64,000 bases of DNA, taken from assembly GCA_949291555.1 (NCBI GenBank), contig CASEWE010000006.1, forward strand, positions 43,093 through 107,092, read 5' to 3'. Positions within the stretch are counted from its first letter, which is position 1; each line of letters begins with the position of its first letter. The notes beneath the pieces are model-generated. The model was given only the letters and a program-made list of their open reading frames with translations, had not been told where the DNA came from and did not search any database. Below, piece after piece: positions 9,129 through 19,000 of the stretch. The translations under genes were made by a program, and so were the position numbers. The stretch is from an uncultured Bacteroidales bacterium. GTDB lineage: Bacteria; Bacteroidota; Bacteroidia; Bacteroidales; P3.

Positions 9129-9164
9129 GACGCCCCGGCTGCAAGGATTTGCAGCCGGGGCGTC
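9129..9164 (-). terminator. Rho-independent terminator of secDF
   Basis: A perfect 16-bp stem (9129-9144 with 9149-9164) has a 4-base loop. On the minus strand it is followed by CC and five T residues. It lies about 65 bases past the secDF stop codon. Confidence 0.88.
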
Positions 9165-9229
9165 TTTCCCCGCTTTACGGGATCACGGAAACATCCGTCT
9201 TTTTCGGAAAAACCTCGCACGCCAAGCGG

Positions 9230-12200
9230 TTACTGGAGCGCCGGCTTGCCGGTGTAGATACCCTTTTCCTTGGCTTCCTGCTCGGCTTTCCGCTGTTTGC
9301 GCATCAGCAAGCGGTAGGCAATGGGCGAAGCCACGAAAATGGACGAATACGTACCGATCGCGATACCGCAGAGGAGGCAGAAAGTGAAACCCCGGATCAC
9401 TTCCCCGCCGAAGATGAAGATCATCAAAACCGTAACCAAAGTGGTTCCAGAAGCATTGATGGTTCGCGGCAAGGTACTGTTGATCGCCGCGTTCATGTTA
9501 TCCTTCAAGGAGTGCTTGGGATAGAGGCCCAGGTTTTCGCGGATGCGGTCGAACACGATAACCGTATCGTTGATCGTATAACCGATAATCGTCAAGATGG
9601 CCGCGATGAACGCCTGGTCGATGTCGAGCGAGAACGGCAGTATCCCGTAGAACAAGGAGAACAGGCCGATGGTAATCAACGCATTGTGCATCAGACCAAT
9701 CAACGCGCTCAAACCGAACTGCCAACGTTTGAACCGGATAGCAATGTAAATGAAGATGGCCAGCAAGGCCAGCGCCACCGCGATGAAAGCCGAACGGGTG
9801 ATATCGGTAGCTACCGCCGCGCCCACGATTTCGGAACTGATCTGCCCGATGGTCTTGTCTTCATTGAAAAGCTTGAAGTCGATCGGGTTGACGAAAAAGC
9901 CCTTGCATCCTTCGTACAGACGGCGTTCCACATCGGCATCCACTTCCGTCCCGGTCTCGGTAATGCGGTACTTGGTCGTCACCTTCACCTGGTTCGAAGG
10001 CCCGTAGGTCTTCACTTCGGGCGCATCGCCCTCGAAAGCGGCCGTAAGGCTTTCCCGGACATCGTTGGCATGCACCACCTGGTCGAAGCGGACCACGTAG
10101 GTACGGCCGCCGGTAAAGTCGATACCCAGGCTCAAGCCCCGAATCCCGAGGGAAGCGACGCAAATCACGATAGCAAGGGAAGAAGCGATGAAAGAGTACT
10201 TGCTCTTGCCGATGAAATCGAACTTGGCCTTGGCCAGGAAGTTTTCCGAGAACTTGTGGCTGAAGGTGATTTTCTTGTCGTGGTTCAGCTGGCGGTTGAA
10301 AATCAAGCGGGGAATGAACAAGGCCGTGAACAGCGAGGTGCAGATACCGATGCAAAGCGTGGTAGCGAAACCTTTGATGGGCCCTGTCCCGAAATACAGG
10401 AGAATGATACCGGTAATCAAAGTCGTTACCTGCCCGTCGATGATGGCCGAATACCCGTTGCGGTAGCCTTCGCTGATCGCCGTCCGGAGGGTCTTCCCGA
10501 TACGGAGCTCTTCCTTGATACGCTCGTAGATGATAACGTTGGCATCGACCGCCATACCCAAAGTGAGCACGATACCGGCAATACCGGAAAGGGTCAGTAC
10601 CGCCCCGATGGAAGTCAGCACCCCGAACAGGAAGAACACGTTCACCAGCAAGGCCACATTGGCGATCAAGCCGCCCTTGTTATAGAATATGAACATGTAT
10701 ATGAGCACCATCAAGAAGGCCAGAATGAAAGAAATCATGCTGCTGGTGATGGATTCCTGTCCCAAGGAAGGTCCTACGACCGCCTCTTGGACTATCTTGG
10801 CCGGAGCAGGCAATTTCCCTGCCTTCAAGACATTGGCCAAGTCCTGTCCTTCTTCCACCGTGAACCCGCCGGTAATGGACGAGCGCCCGCCGGCAATCTC
10901 CCCGTTGACCGTAGGCCAGGAATAAGCCACATTGTCGAGCACGATCGCGATCGAACGGCCCACGTTGTTCCCTGTGAGGTTCTTCCAGATCCGGGCTCCT
11001 TCGGTATTCATGCTCATGCTGATTTCCACCCCTCCGTTCTGACCGAAATCCTGGCGGGCATCGGTAACCACCTCGCCTCCGAGGGGCGCCTGCCCGTCGC
11101 GGGTATTCACCTTGAGGGCGATCAGCGAATAAATATCGGTATTGGCCTGGATCGGCTTCACCGACCAGACGAACTTCACATTGCGGGGAAACTTGCTCCG
11201 GGCCTGGGCCAGCATTTCATCGACCTTGGCCATGTCCCGTTCCCGTGCGTACCCGACAACAGGACCCATCCGTTGCTCATCGCCTTGGTAAAGGGTCGGC
11301 ATCAGCACCGCGAACAACGGGTTGCGCGCTTGCCACTGGGCAGCATCCAGGTTTTCAGTCCCCGTGCTTTCGCCCGACTGGGCCAGCTGGGCCAAAAGGT
11401 CGGAAGCGCTATCGGAACCGGCTTGCGCCGCCTCGGTCGATGCAGGAGACTCCGTTTCGGCCGAAACCGTTCCGGAAGCAGTATCCTGCAAGTTCCGGAC
11501 GGAAAGCAAGTACGTATTGGCTTCCTCCAAATAAGGAACCAGCTCGGAGAACTCGTAAGTTTCCCAGAATTCCAGCTGCGCGGTACCCTGCAGCAGCTTG
11601 CGTACGCGGGCCGGGTCTTTCACGCCCGGGAGTTCCACCAGGATGCGGTCGGTCTGGGCCAGTTTCTGCACATTGGGCTGGGCCACCCCGAATTTATCGA
11701 TACGGGTACGGAGAATCTGGTAAGTACGGTCGAACGCGCTGCCGGTTTCGCTCTTGATGGCCCGGAGCACTTCCTCGTTGGTGGAATTGGCATTGACGTC
11801 CTTCATCTCGAAGCTGAAGATGGCTGCCATGCGGGCCTCGGGATCCCGTTCGTTCCAAACCCTCCCGAACACGTCCACGAAGTTGGTATTGGCTTCGACC
11901 TTGTTGCGCTGGATGGCTTCCTCCATCACGCTATTGAAAAACGTATCGGCGCTATAGCCCGCCAAGGCCCGCACCACATCGGCCGTGGAAACCTCCATCA
12001 TGACGTTCATCCCCCCGCGCAAGTCCAAGCCGAGGTTCAATTCCCGCGACTTGCATTCCTTGTAGGTGTATTTCCGAATCAGGATGTTATAAATCACATC
12101 GTTGCCGACCGAATCGAGGAAATACTGATGCTTGGCATTGTAGAGCGAATCGTAAATCGTCCGCTCCAGGACTTCGTTCCCGCCGGCCAGCACGCTGGCT

Positions 12201-12337
12201 TCGGCCGCCGTGTCGTGTTCGGCGAACTGCGCGGCCTTGTTGTCGACCCGCCGCGCAAAAAACGTGAACGATAGCTGGAACAAGCAGATTATAGCAAAAG
12301 CTATGGCGAAAAACTTTATAACACCCTTGTTTTGCAT
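9230..12337 (-). CDS. secDF: Fused protein translocase subunits SecD and SecF
   Basis: 1,035 residues. SecDF uses the proton gradient to pull proteins through SecYEG on the periplasmic side. Residues 1-640 are the SecD half: one TM helix, the large periplasmic domain, the motif LGLDLRGGMNVMMEV, then TM helices with GMAVDANVIIYERIKEE. Residues about 690-1010 are SecF, with GIDFTGGRTYVVRF and GYTINDTVIVFDRIREN. The one-piece form is normal in Bacteroidetes. The SecD periplasmic part holds a Ser/Glu/Ala-rich insert near residues 285-325. The start at 12337 lies 54 bases after the ansA stop, so the two may share a transcript. Confidence 0.95.
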   Translation of the reverse strand: MQNKGVIKFFAIAFAIICLFQLSFTFFARRVDNKAAQFAEHDTAAEASVLAGGNEVLERTIYDSLYNAKHQYFLDSVGNDVIYNILIRKYTYKECKSRELNLGLDLRGGMNVMMEVSTADVVRALAGYSADTFFNSVMEEAIQRNKVEANTNFVDVFGRVWNERDPEARMAAIFSFEMKDVNANSTNEEVLRAIKSETGSAFDRTYQILRTRIDKFGVAQPNVQKLAQTDRILVELPGVKDPARVRKLLQGTAQLEFWETYEFSELVPYLEEANTYLLSVRNLQDTASGTVSAETESPASTEAAQAGSDSASDLLAQLAQSGESTGTENLDAAQWQARNPLFAVLMPTLYQGDEQRMGPVVGYARERDMAKVDEMLAQARSKFPRNVKFVWSVKPIQANTDIYSLIALKVNTRDGQAPLGGEVVTDARQDFGQNGGVEISMSMNTEGARIWKNLTGNNVGRSIAIVLDNVAYSWPTVNGEIAGGRSSITGGFTVEEGQDLANVLKAGKLPAPAKIVQEAVVGPSLGQESITSSMISFILAFLMVLIYMFIFYNKGGLIANVALLVNVFFLFGVLTSIGAVLTLSGIAGIVLTLGMAVDANVIIYERIKEELRIGKTLRTAISEGYRNGYSAIIDGQVTTLITGIILLYFGTGPIKGFATTLCIGICTSLFTALFIPRLIFNRQLNHDKKITFSHKFSENFLAKAKFDFIGKSKYSFIASSLAIVICVASLGIRGLSLGIDFTGGRTYVVRFDQVVHANDVRESLTAAFEGDAPEVKTYGPSNQVKVTTKYRITETGTEVDADVERRLYEGCKGFFVNPIDFKLFNEDKTIGQISSEIVGAAVATDITRSAFIAVALALLAIFIYIAIRFKRWQFGLSALIGLMHNALITIGLFSLFYGILPFSLDIDQAFIAAILTIIGYTINDTVIVFDRIRENLGLYPKHSLKDNMNAAINSTLPRTINASGTTLVTVLMIFIFGGEVIRGFTFCLLCGIAIGTYSSIFVASPIAYRLLMRKQRKAEQEAKEKGIYTGKPALQ

Positions 12338-12391
12338 GGTTAAGATTTAATTTGTGTTTCAAAAATGGGCACAAAGATAGCATTATTTTCT

Positions 12392-13471
12392 TTAGGTACA
12401 AGCCATCTCCCCGCGCAACGGCCGCCCCAGCAGGCGGCAGCTTTCCCTGTACCCCAAGCCCTTGGCCAGGACGTACATCATCTTGGCGACCGCGGCCTCG
12501 GTAGTCATGTCGCGCCCGTTGACCACGCCGTATTCCTGCAGGAGGGTACTGGCGGCGTATTTCCCCATCTCCACCGAACCTTCGGCGCACTGGGTCACGT
12601 TCAGAACCGGAATCCTGTGGCGGCGCATCACCTGGAGCCACTGCTCGAACTCCGGGCAGGACGGCGCGTTGCCCGAGCCGTAGCTTTCCAGCACGACCCC
12701 CTTGAAGCGGGCCAGGAAAGGAACCGCCTCCTTGCCTGTTCCCACCATGCCCAGGTTAAGGCTGATCGGGCAGCCCGGATAAAGCTTGAAAATGAAGATG
12801 CGGTGTTCCAGCTCCGTCTGCAGCCGGAACCCCGTCTCCCCGGGCTGCCGCTTTATCCGGTTCAGCTCCTCCGACCAGCGCACATGCACGCCGGCTTTGG
12901 CCAAAGCCGGGAAATTGGGGGAAAGGAAAGCCTTGAAGCTTTCCGCGCTGTATTTGGTAATCCGGTTGCCCCGGTACAGGCTGTCCCCGAAACAAACGCA
13001 TACCTCCCGCACCTTGGGCTGCCCTTTTTCGTCCACGGCGGCCGCCATCTCGATCGAATTGACCAGATTGGCCTTTCCATCGCTGCGCAAGACCCCAACA
13101 GGCAGCTGCGACCCGGTAAGCACCACCGGCTTCTGCAAGTTTTCCAAAGTAAAGCTCAAGGCCGAAGCCGTATAGGCCATGGTATCGGTGCCATGCAGGA
13201 CAACGAAGCCATCGTACGCCTGGTAATGGTCGCGGATCACGCCCCCGATGGCGCTCCAGCCTTCCGGCCCCATGTCCGAGGAATCGATGAGGCGGGGAAA
13301 GCTGTAGGTGGAAATCTCCACATTAAGGTTTTTCAGATCGGGCACCGCCTCTTGCAAGCGTTCGAACCTGAAGGGGGAAAGCGCGCCTGTGCGCGGATCC
13401 TGGATCATCCCGATCGTGCCTCCCGTGTATATAAGAAGAACCCTGCGCTTTTTCCCGGTCGTCTTTTCCAT
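12392..13471 (-). CDS. ansA: Type I L-asparaginase
   Basis: 359 residues from the ATG at 13471. It hydrolyses asparagine to aspartate and ammonia. The N-terminal TGGTIGM carries the nucleophilic threonine and VLHGTDTMAYTASALSF holds the second catalytic Thr-Asp pair. There is no signal peptide, which fits the cytoplasmic type I enzyme. An upstream in-frame start exists at 13609, but it would add 46 low-complexity residues; 13471 has a GGAAAGG ribosome site and begins right before the conserved strand. It precedes secDF on the same strand. Confidence 0.92.
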   Translation of the reverse strand: MEKTTGKKRRVLLIYTGGTIGMIQDPRTGALSPFRFERLQEAVPDLKNLNVEISTYSFPRLIDSSDMGPEGWSAIGGVIRDHYQAYDGFVVLHGTDTMAYTASALSFTLENLQKPVVLTGSQLPVGVLRSDGKANLVNSIEMAAAVDEKGQPKVREVCVCFGDSLYRGNRITKYSAESFKAFLSPNFPALAKAGVHVRWSEELNRIKRQPGETGFRLQTELEHRIFIFKLYPGCPISLNLGMVGTGKEAVPFLARFKGVVLESYGSGNAPSCPEFEQWLQVMRRHRIPVLNVTQCAEGSVEMGKYAASTLLQEYGVVNGRDMTTEAAVAKMMYVLAKGLGYRESCRLLGRPLRGEMACT

Positions 13472-13793
13472 ATCGCCTTTCCGTTTTTGCGTTTCCCCTT
13501 CCCCGGCAACGCCGTGCGTTGCCTTGCCATGCGCCAGCCGGCAGCCCCGCGCTTGCAGATGCGGTGCAAGCCATGGGGGCAAGCATCCTGCATGGGACAA
13601 AGAAGGCAAGCAAAGTTAGGAAAATGCCTCCACATGGGAATCTTCCGGGAAAACGCCTGCAGGAATCGCCAAATTATGTAATTTTGCCTGTTAGGCTTTT
13701 CCAGACCGGGCATTCCGTTTGCGACCGCTCGTCCTTGCGCCTCGATTTGATTCGACAATTTGCTTATAATAAACTTATTAAAATTTTAAAAAC
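13472..13793. other. Divergent intergenic region between ansA and tnaA
   Basis: No gene is seen. On the plus strand TAATTTTG at 13679-13686 matches the TAnnTTTG -7 box but lacks a good -33 element; used by tnaA it would give a leader of about 100 bases. The last 50 bases before tnaA are very AT-rich, as is usual at strong Bacteroidetes start sites that lack a Shine-Dalgarno. I saw no leader peptide with a tryptophan-rich pattern. Confidence 0.4.
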
Positions 13794-15167
13794 ATGGAAT
13801 TACCATTTGCAGAATCCTACCGCATCAAGATGGTGGAACACATCCGCCGGAGCACCCGCGAAGAACGCGAACAGTGGATCAAGGAAGCCAAGTACAACTT
13901 GTTCAAGCTGCCGTCGAGCCAGGTGTACATCGATCTTCTGACCGACTCCGGAACCGGAGCGATGAGCGACAAGCAATGGGCCGCCATCATGCTGGGCGAT
14001 GAAAGCTATGCCGGCGCCAGCTCTTTCTTCAACATGAAGAACATGATCGAGAAAATCACGGGGTTCCAATACGTGCTGCCGACCCATCAAGGCCGTGCCG
14101 CCGAAAACGTGTTCTTCTCGGCAACCGTGAAAGAAGGCAGCGTGATCCCGGGCAACTCCCATTTCGACACCACCAAGGGCCACATCGAATACCGCAAAGC
14201 CATTGCCTTGGACTGCACCATCGATGAGGCTTCCAACACCCAGCTGGAAATCCCGTTCAAAGGGAACGTGGACCCGGCCAAATTGGAAAAAGCCTTGGCC
14301 GAACACAAAGGCAACGTGCCTTTCGTCATCGTGACCGTGACCAACAACACCGCCGGCGGCCAGCCCGTTTCGATGCAGAACCTGCGCGAAGTCCGCGAAA
14401 TCTGCAACAAGCACGGCATTCCTGTCATCCTCGACTCCGCCCGCTTCGCCGAAAACGCCTATTTCATCAAGACCCGCGAAAAAGGTTACGAGGACAAGAC
14501 CATCAAGGAAATCGCCCGCGAAATGTTCTCGTATGCCGATGGCATGACGATGAGCTCCAAGAAGGATGCCATCGTGAACATGGGAGGTTTCTTCGCCACC
14601 AACAAGAAGGAATGGTACGATGCCGCCACGATGTTCTGCGTCATGTACGAAGGCTACCTGACCTACGGCGGCATGGCCGGCCGCGACATGAACGCCTTGG
14701 CGCAGGGCTTGGACGAAGGCACCGAGTTCTCGGTTCTGGAAAGCCGCATCAAACAGGTTCAATACCTTGGCCAGCGCTTGGACGAATACGGGATTCCTTA
14801 CCAGCGTCCTGCCGGCGGCCATGCCATTTTCGTGGATGCCAAGAAAATCCTGCCCAACGTGCCCAAAGAACAGTTCAAGGCGCAAACGCTGGGCATCGAA
14901 CTGTATTTGGAAGCCGGCATCCGGGGCGTTGAAATCGGCGCTTTGCTGGCCGACCGCGACCCGGTAACCCGCGAGAACCGCTACCCGGAACTGGAACTGC
15001 TCCGCCTGGCCATTCCTCGCCGGACTTACACCAACAACCACATGGACGTCATCGCCGTGGCGCTGAAAAACATCTACGACCGCCGCGAATCCATCGTTTC
15101 CGGCTACCGGATCGTGAAGGAGCTTCCCATCATGCGCCACTTCACCATCGAACTCGAAAAATGCTAA
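13794..15167 (+). CDS. tnaA: Tryptophanase
   Basis: 457 residues. It is a PLP enzyme that splits tryptophan to indole, pyruvate and ammonia. Family marks: LLTDSGTGAMSDKQW, LPTHQGRAAEN, DSARFAENAYF and MTMSSKKDAI, where K257 is the expected PLP lysine. The close relative tyrosine phenol-lyase has threonine in its FTTT motif and a different segment after GVRS. Here the motif reads HFDTTKGH with Asp125, and GIRGVEIGALL follows, both as in tryptophanase, so indole production is predicted. The gene has no tryptophan permease or tnaC-like leader beside it. Confidence 0.92.
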   Translation: MELPFAESYRIKMVEHIRRSTREEREQWIKEAKYNLFKLPSSQVYIDLLTDSGTGAMSDKQWAAIMLGDESYAGASSFFNMKNMIEKITGFQYVLPTHQGRAAENVFFSATVKEGSVIPGNSHFDTTKGHIEYRKAIALDCTIDEASNTQLEIPFKGNVDPAKLEKALAEHKGNVPFVIVTVTNNTAGGQPVSMQNLREVREICNKHGIPVILDSARFAENAYFIKTREKGYEDKTIKEIAREMFSYADGMTMSSKKDAIVNMGGFFATNKKEWYDAATMFCVMYEGYLTYGGMAGRDMNALAQGLDEGTEFSVLESRIKQVQYLGQRLDEYGIPYQRPAGGHAIFVDAKKILPNVPKEQFKAQTLGIELYLEAGIRGVEIGALLADRDPVTRENRYPELELLRLAIPRRTYTNNHMDVIAVALKNIYDRRESIVSGYRIVKELPIMRHFTIELEKC

Positions 15168-15536
15168 GGAACGCTTGACCGATCCGCCATCGGGACGGGT
15201 TCTGCTGCAGACGGGAATATTTCCATCATCAAGGAAATACGCCGATCTTCCGATGCGAAAAAGCAAGGAAGGAAGCAGAACCCGCCCGGGCAGGCGGATA
15301 CCGGCCTCCGGGCTCTCCGGTTCCTGCCTTTTGCCGCAAGGGTTGCCGAAGCCGGCAGCCGGCGCGGAAATCCTCAAGCAAGCCCGGACCTTGATTCATA
15401 GCCGTGCACGCCTTGCCGGCAAGTCCGGACAGGGTGTCCGGGAAAACAGCCATGGCAATTTCCCCGGGCGTCCTTTTCTTTTCATCTTTCCCGATTCCCT
15501 TGCACGGATTCCCGTGATTGCCCAACAAGTTTTTGC
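15168..15536. other. Intergenic region after tnaA
   Basis: No supported gene, tRNA or strong terminator is seen here. The stretch is GC-rich with several short inverted repeats (for example near 15345-15365), none with a T-tract long enough to call. The gene downstream likely uses a promoter in the more AT-rich part near 15470-15535. Confidence 0.4.
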
Positions 15537-17948
15537 ATGCCTGTGCCTTTGACCCGTTTCCGTCCCTCGCTGTCGCTCGGCCTCGTGGCGGGCTTTTTCT
15601 TGCTATGGGCCTGCGGGTGCAACAGCATGAAGAAGGTCCCCGAAGGCGAAAGCCTGCTGGTGGCCAATAAAGTAAAGGTCAAAGGGAAAGGCATTGTCTC
15701 CAATTCCGACATGCTGAACATGATGGCCCAGGAGCCGAACAGCCGCTTCTTCGGAGCCCGCCTCAAACTCAGCCTGTACAACTGGGCCGACGACCAGAAA
15801 CAGAACTGGTGGAACAACAAGCTCCGGGAAATCGGGGAGCCTCCGGCCATTTTCGATTCCTCGGCCGTTTCGGCTTCCCAGGAAAGAATCCTCTCGTATG
15901 CAAGCAGCAAAGGGTATTTCCATCCCATGCTCATTACCGAAATCCGGCGGAAAGGGAAAGAAAACCGCAAAGTGAGCGTCCACTACGTGCTGCAACTCGA
16001 CCAGCCTTACCACATCCGCAACATAAGCTTGCACGTGCTCGACGACAGCTTGCGCGACGAGCTTTCGGGCTGGAAAGAGGAAACGCTTCTCAAAACGGGC
16101 ATGCAGTACCAAGTAAGCCTGCTCGACAACGAACGCAAACGCATTGCCGAAAAACTGCAGAACCACGGCTACTGGACCTTCAACAAGGACCACATCACCT
16201 ACATTGTCGATAGCGCGCTCCAAAGCAAACAGATGGATGTGTCGCTGTACGTGCGGAAAATGGGGTCGAACGTCATGGACAGCCTCACCGGAAGGCCCCT
16301 GCTCTTCAGCCACAAACGCTACAAGATAGGCGACGTCTACATCCAGCCCCAAAGCCGTTCGCAAGTCGCCCAGCCCTCCTCGGGCTTCGACACCATCCTC
16401 GTCGAGAACATAACCCGGCGCGAAAAGCGCAAAGGCATCTCCGGCCCGGTCTATTCCTTCATCCTCAACCAAGGGAAGCCCATCATTAAATACAAACCCA
16501 TCATCCAGAAGACTTTCCTGAAAAGCGGGGATTACTATTCGGCAATGAATGTCCGGAAAACCTACGACAACCTCGGCGACCTGAGGGCCTTCCAATACAC
16601 CAATATCAGCCTTTCCGAAAGGGCGTACGACTCCTCCTTGTCGTTTTACGAAAACAACTTGCTCGACTGCCACATACAAATGATCCAAGGCAGCCGGTTC
16701 GGGTTCAGCATCGAAGGCCAGCTCACCACCAGCTCGGGAATCCAGGGCATCGCGGCCAATGTCGTTTTCCAAAACCGCAATACTTTCGGAGGCGGGGAAA
16801 TCTTCAACTTGAAGGTGCGCGGCATGTACGAGCTGCAGGCCACCCTCGACAACAACCGCAACCGGACTTTCCTCAACACATTCGAAACCAAGGTGGAAGC
16901 CAGCCTCGAATTTCCCCGCTTCCTCCTGCCCGTAAGCCTGGATCGTTTTTCGCAGTATTTCCGGCCCACCAGCATCCTTTCGGCAAGCTACAGCTACCAG
17001 CACAAGAAAGACTATTCGCGCGGCATTTTCAACGCCACTTTCGGCTACCATTGGAGACAGGGGACCATGGAGCACATCCTCAACCCTATCGAGGCCAGTA
17101 CTATCCAGATGATACAAACCTCGGGCTCTTTCCAAGCCATCCTGGACGAATACCGGCAGAATCAAAACTACCGGCTCTACTACCAGTATACCGACCACTT
17201 CATCCTCTCCCCGCGTTACCAGTTCACGCTCAACGACCAGAAAACCGGGGAAGTGAAAGACTTCAACCACCTCCGCCTGGAAGTCGAAGCGGCTGGGAAC
17301 CTGCTCTACGCCATTGCATACGCCATTCACGGGCAACGGCCGGGAGCCGCCGGCTATGAAATTTTCGGGCTGCCGTTTTCCCAGTACATCCGGGCCGAAG
17401 CCGACTACCGCCACCACTTCGTCTTCGGGGAAAAGACGGAACTGGTTTTCCGTTCCGCGTTCGGAATCGGCTACAGCTACGGGAACGCCACCTCCATGCC
17501 CTATGAAAAGAGCATGTTCATCGGCGGGAACAGCACGCTGCGGGCCTGGCCGCTTTACCAGCTCGGACCGGGTTCGTACCGGCACCCGGAAGGCAAAAGC
17601 GACTTCGAACGCCTGGGCGACCTGATGATGGTCTTCAACCTCGAACAACGCTTCCCGATCATCAGCGGGCTTCGCGGGGCCGTATTCCTCGACTTGGGCA
17701 ATATCTGGATCCTGCGTCCCAACGAAGCATTTCCGGGAGGGGAATTCCGCTTCGACAAATTTTACAGGGACTTCGCCTTCGGCACCGGTTTCGGGCTCCG
17801 GTACGACTTCAAGTTCTTCCTCATCCGGGTCGACATAGGAATACCGCTCCGGGATCCCTCCTTGCTGGAAACCGGCGACACCTGGGTCGTCAAACGGCTG
17901 AAATGGAACGACCTCTTGTTCAATTTCGGCATCGGGTACCCGTTCTGA
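15537..17948 (+). CDS. TamL-like BamA-family outer membrane lipoprotein
   Basis: 803 residues. The N terminus has basic residues, a hydrophobic core and cysteines (ACGCNSMKK), so it is likely a lipoprotein. It is followed by POTRA-like domains (about 30-330, with VPEGESLLVANKVKV) and a C-terminal 16-stranded Omp85 barrel (about 420-803) ending in F. The barrel holds the family motif FIGGNSTLRAWP. This is the architecture of TamL, the BamA homologue that works with TamB in Bacteroidetes outer membrane assembly. The -2 residue of the lipobox is unusual (Trp if the first Cys is used). The next gene, an acyltransferase, starts 30 bases downstream. Confidence 0.87.
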   Translation: MPVPLTRFRPSLSLGLVAGFFLLWACGCNSMKKVPEGESLLVANKVKVKGKGIVSNSDMLNMMAQEPNSRFFGARLKLSLYNWADDQKQNWWNNKLREIGEPPAIFDSSAVSASQERILSYASSKGYFHPMLITEIRRKGKENRKVSVHYVLQLDQPYHIRNISLHVLDDSLRDELSGWKEETLLKTGMQYQVSLLDNERKRIAEKLQNHGYWTFNKDHITYIVDSALQSKQMDVSLYVRKMGSNVMDSLTGRPLLFSHKRYKIGDVYIQPQSRSQVAQPSSGFDTILVENITRREKRKGISGPVYSFILNQGKPIIKYKPIIQKTFLKSGDYYSAMNVRKTYDNLGDLRAFQYTNISLSERAYDSSLSFYENNLLDCHIQMIQGSRFGFSIEGQLTTSSGIQGIAANVVFQNRNTFGGGEIFNLKVRGMYELQATLDNNRNRTFLNTFETKVEASLEFPRFLLPVSLDRFSQYFRPTSILSASYSYQHKKDYSRGIFNATFGYHWRQGTMEHILNPIEASTIQMIQTSGSFQAILDEYRQNQNYRLYYQYTDHFILSPRYQFTLNDQKTGEVKDFNHLRLEVEAAGNLLYAIAYAIHGQRPGAAGYEIFGLPFSQYIRAEADYRHHFVFGEKTELVFRSAFGIGYSYGNATSMPYEKSMFIGGNSTLRAWPLYQLGPGSYRHPEGKSDFERLGDLMMVFNLEQRFPIISGLRGAVFLDLGNIWILRPNEAFPGGEFRFDKFYRDFAFGTGFGLRYDFKFFLIRVDIGIPLRDPSLLETGDTWVVKRLKWNDLLFNFGIGYPF

Positions 17949-17978
17949 CGAATACGGGAAACTTTTCACATCGATAGC

Positions 17979-18581
17979 ATGGGAAATTTTTCAGAAAAAA
18001 TCCTCGGAGCCCTCGGCTGGAAAGTGGGCCCGTTCACGCCAAAGGAAGACAAGTACATCCTTATCGTAGCTCCACACACCAGCTGGATGGATTTCGCTAT
18101 CGGGAAACTGGCATTCAATACCAAAGGCATCCCGGCTGTTTTCTTTATCAAAAAGGAATTTTTCGTCTTCCCCCTCGGCTTGCTGCTGAAAAAACTGGGC
18201 GGCATGCCTATCGACCGGAAACACGCGTCTTCCGTGGTGGAACACACGGCCTCCATTGTGGAAAAAAGCCGGCGCATCGCGGTCATCATCACCCCGGAAG
18301 GGACACGCAAGCGGAATCCCGACTGGAAAAAGGGCTTTTACTACTTGGCCAAACGAACCGGCATCCCGGTGTACGCCGGCAAAATAGACTACGGGAAGAA
18401 AAGCTGCGACATCCTTCCCGGACCGGTCGATACCAGCAAGCCGTTCGTGCAGGTAATGCAGGAACTGGAAGCCCGCTACCAAGGGACCCGGGGCCGGCAT
18501 CCGGAAAACTTCAACTTCTACCACGGACCGGAAGACCGAACGCGATTCCCTGCATCGGGCCGATCGTCATGCGGCGAATAA
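17979..18581 (+). CDS. 1-acyl-sn-glycerol-3-phosphate acyltransferase family protein
   Basis: 200 residues. The acyltransferase HX4D motif is APHTSWMDF, and the substrate-binding EGTR motif is TPEGTRKRN. Such enzymes transfer fatty acyl chains to lysophospholipids at the inner membrane. The protein is shorter than PlsC (about 245) and lacks a clear N-terminal TM helix, which fits the small Bacteroidetes form. The last 15 residues are GC-driven and look unconserved. It follows the TamL-like gene closely and is likely in its operon. The exact acceptor is unknown. Confidence 0.85.
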   Translation: MGNFSEKILGALGWKVGPFTPKEDKYILIVAPHTSWMDFAIGKLAFNTKGIPAVFFIKKEFFVFPLGLLLKKLGGMPIDRKHASSVVEHTASIVEKSRRIAVIITPEGTRKRNPDWKKGFYYLAKRTGIPVYAGKIDYGKKSCDILPGPVDTSKPFVQVMQELEARYQGTRGRHPENFNFYHGPEDRTRFPASGRSSCGE

Positions 18582-18830
18582 TGCCGCCTAATACGCGACC
18601 GGACCAAGACGGAACGCGATCCCAATCAATCGGGCGCGATCCCGCCAAGCAACCTCCTTCGCGCGCTGCCGGCCACGCATCCGGCGGAATGCCGCCAGCC
18701 CGGGCCGCCTGCCGGCTATCGAAGAAGGCCGATTTATTTGTTGTTTTAAAATTATTTGTAAATTAGCGGCCGCTTAAGAAGGCGGAGGAACTATCGATAG
18801 TTCCGCAAGCATCGAAAAGACAAATCTTTA

Positions 18831-18918
18831 GGAGAGGTGGCCGAGTGGTCGAAGGCGCACGCCTGGAAAGTGTGTAAGCGCCAAAAGCGCTTCCAGGGTT
18901 CGAATCCCTGTCTCTCCG
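18831..18918 (+). tRNA. tRNA-Ser (anticodon GGA)
   Basis: An 88-base cloverleaf with the long variable arm of serine tRNAs. The acceptor stem pairs 18831-18837 with 18911-18917 (one G-U pair) and G is the discriminator. The anticodon loop reads CTGGAAA inside the stem CACGC/GTGTG. The T loop has GGTTCGAATCC. CCA is not encoded. It reads UCC/UCU codons. Confidence 0.95.
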
Positions 18919-19000
18919 CAAGGATCACAGCGAATCAAAGCGGTTCGTAAGGTTCACTATCAATAAAAGGAATAAAAAAAAGTAAAAAGTACTGAACACC

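Noticed and set aside
8330..9220. Minus-strand frame across the repeat block and the start of the PorE-like gene
   Set aside because: It overlaps the PorE-like coding region in another frame, and its repeats follow the DNA repeats rather than protein constraints.
9149..12274. Open frame of 1,041 codons antisense to secDF
   Set aside because: It mirrors secDF codon use in a GC-rich genome. The translation is His/Arg/Gly-rich without domains, and secDF is beyond doubt.
13741..13793. Promoter of TTGATT/TATAAT type before tnaA
   Set aside because: The spacer is only 12 bases and Bacteroidetes vegetative sigma factor uses TAnnTTTG boxes instead.
13794..15167. Tyrosine phenol-lyase
   Set aside because: Asp125 in the HFDTT motif and the GIRGVEIG segment follow tryptophanase rather than tyrosine phenol-lyase.
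13800..15377. Open frame of 525 codons antisense to tnaA
   Set aside because: tnaA is certain from its active-site motifs; the antisense product has no recognisable domain.
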